From Cupriavidus taiwanensis LMG 19424 (GTDB taxonomy: Bacteria; Pseudomonadota; Gammaproteobacteria; Burkholderiales; Burkholderiaceae): a stretch of 64,000 nucleotides of DNA. Numbering within the stretch: the first letter of the stretch is position 1; every line of letters starts with the position of its first letter. Location of the stretch: assembly GCF_000069785.1 (NCBI RefSeq), contig NC_010530.1, forward strand, positions 2,350,001 through 2,414,000, written 5' to 3'. The notes beneath the pieces were generated by a model that saw only the letters and a program-made list of their open reading frames with translations, made no database searches and was not told the DNA's origin. A program made the position numbers and the translations under genes. Of the stretch, positions 59,973-64,000 are shown piece by piece.

Positions 59973-60887
59973 ATGTCCCAGGACCTTATCAATCCCGCGC
60001 GCGTCGATTTCGTCACGCTGAGGCTCTTCTGTGCTGTCGCCCAGACCGGCAGCATCACGAAGGGGGCGGAACGATGCAATCTGGCCCTGTCGGCCGCCAG
60101 CCGCCGCATCTCTGACTTCGAAGTCGCCTCCAGGGCAGTGCTGATGGAAAGGACAGCACAGGGTATCCGGCTGACTCCTGCCGGGCACGTGGCTCTGCAA
60201 CATGCCATGCGGCTGTTCCAGGGCTTCGAGCTGTTCAGCAATGAACTCAGCGAGTATTCGAGCGGTTCGCGCGGACACGTACGACTGTGGGCGAACATGT
60301 CAGCGCTGGTGGAGTTCCTGCCGTCCGCGCTGGAGCGCTTCCTCCATCTTTACCCCGAGACCCGCGTTGAGGTAGAGGAGCAGCTAAGCGGTGATATCGT
60401 GCGCGCACTGGTGGAAGGGGTTGCGGACGTTGGCATATTTGTCGAAGGCGCCCCCACCCATGGGCTTGACGTGCGTCCGTTTCGGACCGACCGTCTGGTG
60501 GTCCTCTGCTCAAAGGCTCACCCCCTGGCGGCGGTCGAGGACACCGACTTCCGGAGCTGCCTCTCCTACGATTTCGTAGGCCTGAACCGCGGCAGCTCGT
60601 TGCTGAACACCATCGCCGGTGCTGCGCATGACATCGGCTTTCCCTTGCGACTGCGCGTCCAGGTCCGGAGCTTCGATGCCATGACGGAAATGATTGCCTC
60701 GAACCTGGGCATCGGCGTGCTGCCGCTAGGCGCGTGCTACCGCAAGCTTGAGCCGATGGGGCTGAAGGCGGTCCGGCTGGTGGACGCCTGGGCGGAAAGA
60801 CAACTGCTCATTGCCACGAGTGCGACCCGGCCCTTGTCCGGCTCCGCCACGCTACTCGTCGAACACCTGGGCAAGCCGGCGGACTGA
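59973..60887 (+). CDS. LysR-family transcriptional regulator
   Basis: This 304-residue LysR protein has its N-terminal HTH in residues 12-60 (FVTLRLFCAVAQTGSITKGA in part, then SAASRRISDFEVASRAVLM). The effector domain contains GVADVGIFVEGAP. It diverges from the VOC/HIBADH/IlvD/SAF/Bug operon, with a palindromic site in the spacer, so it is the probable regulator. The stop lies 63 bp before the 3' end of the convergent chrA gene. Confidence 0.9.
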   Translation: MSQDLINPARVDFVTLRLFCAVAQTGSITKGAERCNLALSAASRRISDFEVASRAVLMERTAQGIRLTPAGHVALQHAMRLFQGFELFSNELSEYSSGSRGHVRLWANMSALVEFLPSALERFLHLYPETRVEVEEQLSGDIVRALVEGVADVGIFVEGAPTHGLDVRPFRTDRLVVLCSKAHPLAAVEDTDFRSCLSYDFVGLNRGSSLLNTIAGAAHDIGFPLRLRVQVRSFDAMTEMIASNLGIGVLPLGACYRKLEPMGLKAVRLVDAWAERQLLIATSATRPLSGSATLLVEHLGKPAD

Positions 60888-60950
60888 CACCGTTGTCGCA
60901 GCCATGCTGCGACGCTGCATGCCGGCGCAAGGTCCGCCGCCGTTGGCGCC

Positions 60951-62186
60951 TCAAACCATCGCCGCCACCGCCCACCCGGCCGCGCCGCTGGCCACCACCA
61001 CCAGCCACGGCGGCAGCCGCCACCGCATCAGCGCCACCAGCGCCAGGGCGACCAGCACGATGTCCAGCGGCCCCTGAACCGCGCTGGTCCACACCGGATG
61101 CCACAGCGCCGCCAGCAGCAGCCCGACCACACCGGCGTTGATGCCGGCCAGCGCGGCCTGGGCGCGCTGGTTGCGGCGCAGGCTTTCCCAGAACGGTAAG
61201 GCGCCCAGCACCAGCAGCGCGCCGGGCAGGAAGATGGCCAGCGTGCACAGCAGTCCGCCGGCAATGCCGGTGGGCGGGTTCTGCATGGCCGCGCCCAGGA
61301 ACGCAGCGAAAGAAAACAGCGGCCCGGGCATGGCCTGCGCCGCGCCGTAGCCGGCCAGGAAGGCTTCCTTGCCCACCCAGCCGGGCGTCACCACGGCGGC
61401 ATCCAGCAGCGGCAACACCACGTGTCCGCCGCCGAAGACCAGCGCGCCGGCACGGTAAAAGGCATCGAACACCCGCACCGCCGGGTTGGCGGCCCACTTT
61501 GCCAGCAGCGGCAGGCCTGCCAGCAGCGCGGCAAACAGGGCCAGCGCCAGCATGCCGCCGCGGTGGCTTACCGGCAGGCGCAGGGGTTCATGCGCGCCGC
61601 CCGGCACCGGCCGCAGCAGGGCCATGCCGGCGACCGCCGCGGCGGCCATCAGGGCCACCTGCGCCAAGGGTCCCGGCCACGCCAGCACTGTGCCCGCTGC
61701 CATCAGCATGATGGCGATGCGCACCGGGCCGATGCACAGGCTTCGCGCCATGCCCCACACCGCCTGCGCCACCACCGCCACCGCCACCAGCTTCAGCCCG
61801 TGCAACATGCCGGGCGCGGCTGCCATGCCGTAGTGCGTCACCCCCAGCGCGAACACGATCATGATTAGCGCCGACGGCATCGTAAAACCCAGCCACGCCG
61901 CCAGCGCGCCGCCGTAGCCGGCACGCGCCAGCCCCAGCGCGATGCCGGTCTGGCTGCTGGCCGGTCCGGGCAGGCACTGGCACAGCGCGACCACGTCGGC
62001 ATAGGCCGCCTCGCTGAGCCAGCCGCGCCGGCGCACCAGGTCCTCGCGGAAATACGCCAGGTGCGCCACCGGGCCGCCGAACGAGGTCAGCCCCAGCCGA
62101 AGGAAGATCAGGAAGACGGCAAGCGGCCCGTCGTGGCCGCGGGTGTGGTCGGAAGCGCTGGGCGAGGTGGCCATGGGTGGTTGCAT
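60951..62186 (-). CDS. chrA: Chromate transporter (ChrA, long-chain CHR family)
   Basis: This 411-residue inner-membrane efflux protein exports chromate from the cytoplasm. Two homologous CHR domains are visible. The first contains [19 protein letters not shown] and [13 protein letters not shown]; the second contains [19 protein letters not shown] and [15 protein letters not shown]. This is the hallmark duplication of long-chain CHR proteins. The start is uncertain: the ATG at 62186, and an in-frame ATG at 62174, are the best candidates, while the frame runs open to 62345. No chrB or other chromate genes are adjacent. The metal context fits Cupriavidus. Confidence 0.9.
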   Translation of the reverse strand: MQPPMATSPSASDHTRGHDGPLAVFLIFLRLGLTSFGGPVAHLAYFREDLVRRRGWLSEAAYADVVALCQCLPGPASSQTGIALGLARAGYGGALAAWLGFTMPSALIMIVFALGVTHYGMAAAPGMLHGLKLVAVAVVAQAVWGMARSLCIGPVRIAIMLMAAGTVLAWPGPLAQVALMAAAAVAGMALLRPVPGGAHEPLRLPVSHRGGMLALALFAALLAGLPLLAKWAANPAVRVFDAFYRAGALVFGGGHVVLPLLDAAVVTPGWVGKEAFLAGYGAAQAMPGPLFSFAAFLGAAMQNPPTGIAGGLLCTLAIFLPGALLVLGALPFWESLRRNQRAQAALAGINAGVVGLLLAALWHPVWTSAVQGPLDIVLVALALVALMRWRLPPWLVVVASGAAGWAVAAMV

Positions 62187-62527
62187 GCAAGCCGGGGCGG
62201 CGGAGGACAGCGCAGATTCTGACCGATTTTGGTTGCCGGGTCGGCAAAAAAGCGAGGCAGGGACCACGCCTGGCGCATCTGCCGTCGACGGGAAGGGCTG
62301 TATCGCGCACAAAGCCGGCGCAGCCTTTTTCAACCGAACAACCATACGGCCAGTGTGGCGAAGCTACCTCAATCAAGTTACATCCGCTTTGCGCCGTTAT
62401 GCCGCAGGACGCACCCGCCGCCGGCCCTTGTCCCCATGCTGGCCCGCCACCCCCGTCAACCGGCGTGGCACGGCGATGCGCATCACCGATGAGAAGCGTA
62501 AAGCGCGAAGAAGGAGGAGTGGAAGCG
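62187..62527. other. Intergenic region between chrA and the chemoreceptor gene
   Basis: This 341-bp divergent spacer should contain the promoters of both genes. The FliA-like sequence at 62373-62400 is the only element recognised. Confidence 0.5.
62373..62400 (+). promoter_or_regulatory. Sigma-28 (FliA)-like promoter for the chemoreceptor
   Basis: TCAAGTTA is followed after 12 nt by GCCGTTAT, near the FliA consensus TAAAGTTT-N11-GCCGATAA but with mismatches and one extra spacer base. It ends 127 bp before the chemoreceptor ATG. Chemoreceptor genes are usual FliA targets. Confidence 0.4.
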
Positions 62528-64000
62528 ATGCTGCACAACCTGAGCCTGAAGAAAAAACTGTTGCTGCCGCTGGTGCTGAGCTGGGTCTGCCTGCTCGGCA
62601 TCACGCTGTGGAACGCGTGGCACATCCGCACGCTGCGCATGGAGGAGCGCAGGCTTGACCTGGCTCACGTGACCGACACCGCGGTGTCCGTGGTGGCCGA
62701 GTACGAGGCCTTGGCCAAGGCCGGCAAGCTGCCCGCCGAAGAGGCCAGGCAGCAGGCGATCGAGCGGGTGCGCGCGATGCGCTTTGGCGCCGACGGCTAT
62801 TTCACGCTGATGCGCTCCGACACCGTGGTGTTGATGCACCCGTTCAAGCCGGAAATGAACGGCAAGGCGATGGAAGGCATGAAGGACCCCAACGGCGTCT
62901 ACCTGTTCCGCGACATCGCCGCGATCGGCAAGGGCCCGGGCAAGGGCTTCGTCGAATACCTGTGGCCCAAGCCGGGCGCGGAGGCGCCGCAGCCGAAGCT
63001 GAGCTACGTGGCCAACTTCCGCCCGTGGGACTGGAACTTCATCGCCGGACTGTACCTGGACGACATCGAGGCGGCATTCCGCCAGGAGTTGTGGAAGGCG
63101 CTGGGCCTGCTGCTGGCAGTGGGTGCGCTGATGTCGCTGGTGATGGTGCGGGTGTCGGCCAGCCTGCAGCGCCAGCTGGGCGGCGAGCCGGCCACCACGG
63201 CACAGATCGCCGGGCGCATCGCCGAAGGCGACCTCGCCAGCCAGGTTGCGGTGCGCGCCGGCGACGAGCACAGCGTGCTCCACGCCATGCACCGGATGCA
63301 GTCGCGCCTGACCGGCGCGATCGGCAGCATCCGCGGCTCGGCCGATTCGATTGCCGGCGCGGCCAAGCAGATTGCCGCCGGCAACGCCGACCTGTCGCGC
63401 CGCAGCGAGGAGCAGGCCGCGTCGCTGCAGGAAACCGCGGCCAGCATGGAGCAGCTCACCAGCACCGTGCGCCAGAGCGCCGAGAACGCGCGCCAGGCCA
63501 GCCACCTGGCCGAGGGCGCCTCGGACATCGCCGTGCGCGGCGGCGCCATCGTCAGCCAGGTGGTCGAGACCATGGGCGAGATCAAGAGCGCCTCGGGCAA
63601 GGTGGTCGACATCATCGGCGTGATCGAGGGCATTGCCTTCCAGACCAATATCCTGGCCCTCAACGCGGCGGTCGAGGCGGCTCGCGCCGGCGACCAGGGC
63701 CGGGGCTTCGCGGTGGTGGCCGGCGAGGTGCGCACGCTAGCCCAGCGCAGCGCCACCGCGGCCAAGGAAATCAAGGCGCTGATCGGCAACTCGGCGCAGC
63801 GCGTGGAAGACGGCGCGGTGCTGGTCGAGAACGCCGGCAAGGCGATGGGCGAGATCGTCGACGCGGTCAAGCGGGTGACCGACCTGATGGGCGAAATGCG
63901 CGCCGCCACCGAGGAGCAGACCGGCGGCATCGAGCAGGTCAACCAGGCGGTGTCGCAGATGGACCAGATGGCCCAGCAGAACGCCGCGCTGGTGGAACAG
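62528..64000 (+). CDS. Methyl-accepting chemotaxis protein (partial, C-terminus cut)
   Basis: This is at least 491 residues of a chemoreceptor that runs off the window. A first helix (about 9-27) precedes a periplasmic single-Cache ligand domain containing [13 protein letters not shown] and [15 protein letters not shown] (sCache_2 type). A second helix lies near 190-210. HAMP-like and signalling regions follow, with the highly conserved tip [20 protein letters not shown] and [18 protein letters not shown]. The ATG at 62528 has GGAGTGG upstream. sCache_2 domains often bind small carboxylates or pyruvate; the ligand here is unknown. Confidence 0.93.
   Translation, partial: MLHNLSLKKKLLLPLVLSWVCLLGITLWNAWHIRTLRMEERRLDLAHVTDTAVSVVAEYEALAKAGKLPAEEARQQAIERVRAMRFGADGYFTLMRSDTVVLMHPFKPEMNGKAMEGMKDPNGVYLFRDIAAIGKGPGKGFVEYLWPKPGAEAPQPKLSYVANFRPWDWNFIAGLYLDDIEAAFRQELWKALGLLLAVGALMSLVMVRVSASLQRQLGGEPATTAQIAGRIAEGDLASQVAVRAGDEHSVLHAMHRMQSRLTGAIGSIRGSADSIAGAAKQIAAGNADLSRRSEEQAASLQETAASMEQLTSTVRQSAENARQASHLAEGASDIAVRGGAIVSQVVETMGEIKSASGKVVDIIGVIEGIAFQTNILALNAAVEAARAGDQGRGFAVVAGEVRTLAQRSATAAKEIKALIGNSAQRVEDGAVLVENAGKAMGEIVDAVKRVTDLMGEMRAATEEQTGGIEQVNQAVSQMDQMAQQNAALVEQ

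Overview
The window is GC-rich, densely coded DNA from a betaproteobacterium of the Burkholderiales, most likely Cupriavidus or a close Ralstonia-like relative. The clues are a Czc-type heavy-metal efflux operon, three orphan Bug/TctC periplasmic receptors, several LysR/GntR-controlled catabolic clusters, a ChrA chromate transporter and many REP-like intergenic palindromes. It reads as an accessory, metabolically flexible replicon or region. No rRNA, tRNA, CRISPR array or replication origin was recognised.

Layout. 1-2.8 kb: end of a czcICB(A) metal efflux operon (minus strand), running off the left edge. 3-4.5 kb: a small secreted repeat protein, then an ECF sigma factor with a zinc-finger anti-sigma partner. 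4.9-6.1 kb: a GT9 glycosyltransferase of lower GC. 6.2-11.5 kb (minus): AAA ATPase, esterase-like hydrolase, a hypothetical gene, an Hsp20 pair with a sigma-32-like promoter and a hairpin over the ribosome binding site, an IS256 transposase remnant and a Bug receptor. 11.8-17 kb: a 1739-residue kinase-like/AAA/GAF/histidine-kinase fusion whose kinase domain lacks key catalytic residues. 17.1-25 kb: ArsR regulator, a small acidic protein, alcohol dehydrogenase, phospholipase D lipoprotein, amino-acid permease and amidohydrolase. 25-30 kb: cupin/AraC pair, alginate-export-type porin, and an intradiol dioxygenase with a second cupin. 30-32.3 kb: TonB-dependent siderophore receptor behind a Fur-like box. 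32.4-33.9 kb: an IS1111-group IS110 element whose subterminal inverted repeats can be seen and which sits inside a palindromic repeat.

34.4-38.9 kb is an allantoin/hydantoin unit: NCS1 permease, Asp/Glu/hydantoin racemase, PuuE-type allantoinase and a GntR regulator, with a four-half-site operator upstream. 39.7-44.1 kb holds a Bug receptor, CaiB-type CoA transferase and HMG-CoA-lyase-like aldolase next to a LysR gene. 44.3-46.7 kb has an SDR, a LysR gene and a DJ-1/PfpI protein, the last two diverging from a perfect palindrome. 46.8-49.3 kb is a periplasmic penicillin-acylase-family enzyme.

The most interesting system is at 49.4-54.3 kb (minus). It has a PepSY membrane protein, a DUF2271 secreted protein with an ApbE-type flavinylation motif (DGISGAT), a DUF4198 secreted protein, an ApbE FMN transferase and a membrane-anchored diflavin reductase, all downstream of a Fur-like site. 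Together they look like an iron-regulated transmembrane electron route from NADPH to a covalently bound periplasmic FMN. 54.4-59.9 kb is a sugar-acid-like catabolic operon (VOC protein, 3-hydroxyisobutyrate-dehydrogenase-family enzyme, IlvD/Edd dehydratase, SAF-domain oxidoreductase, Bug receptor) diverging from a LysR gene. The window ends with chrA and a truncated methyl-accepting chemotaxis protein.
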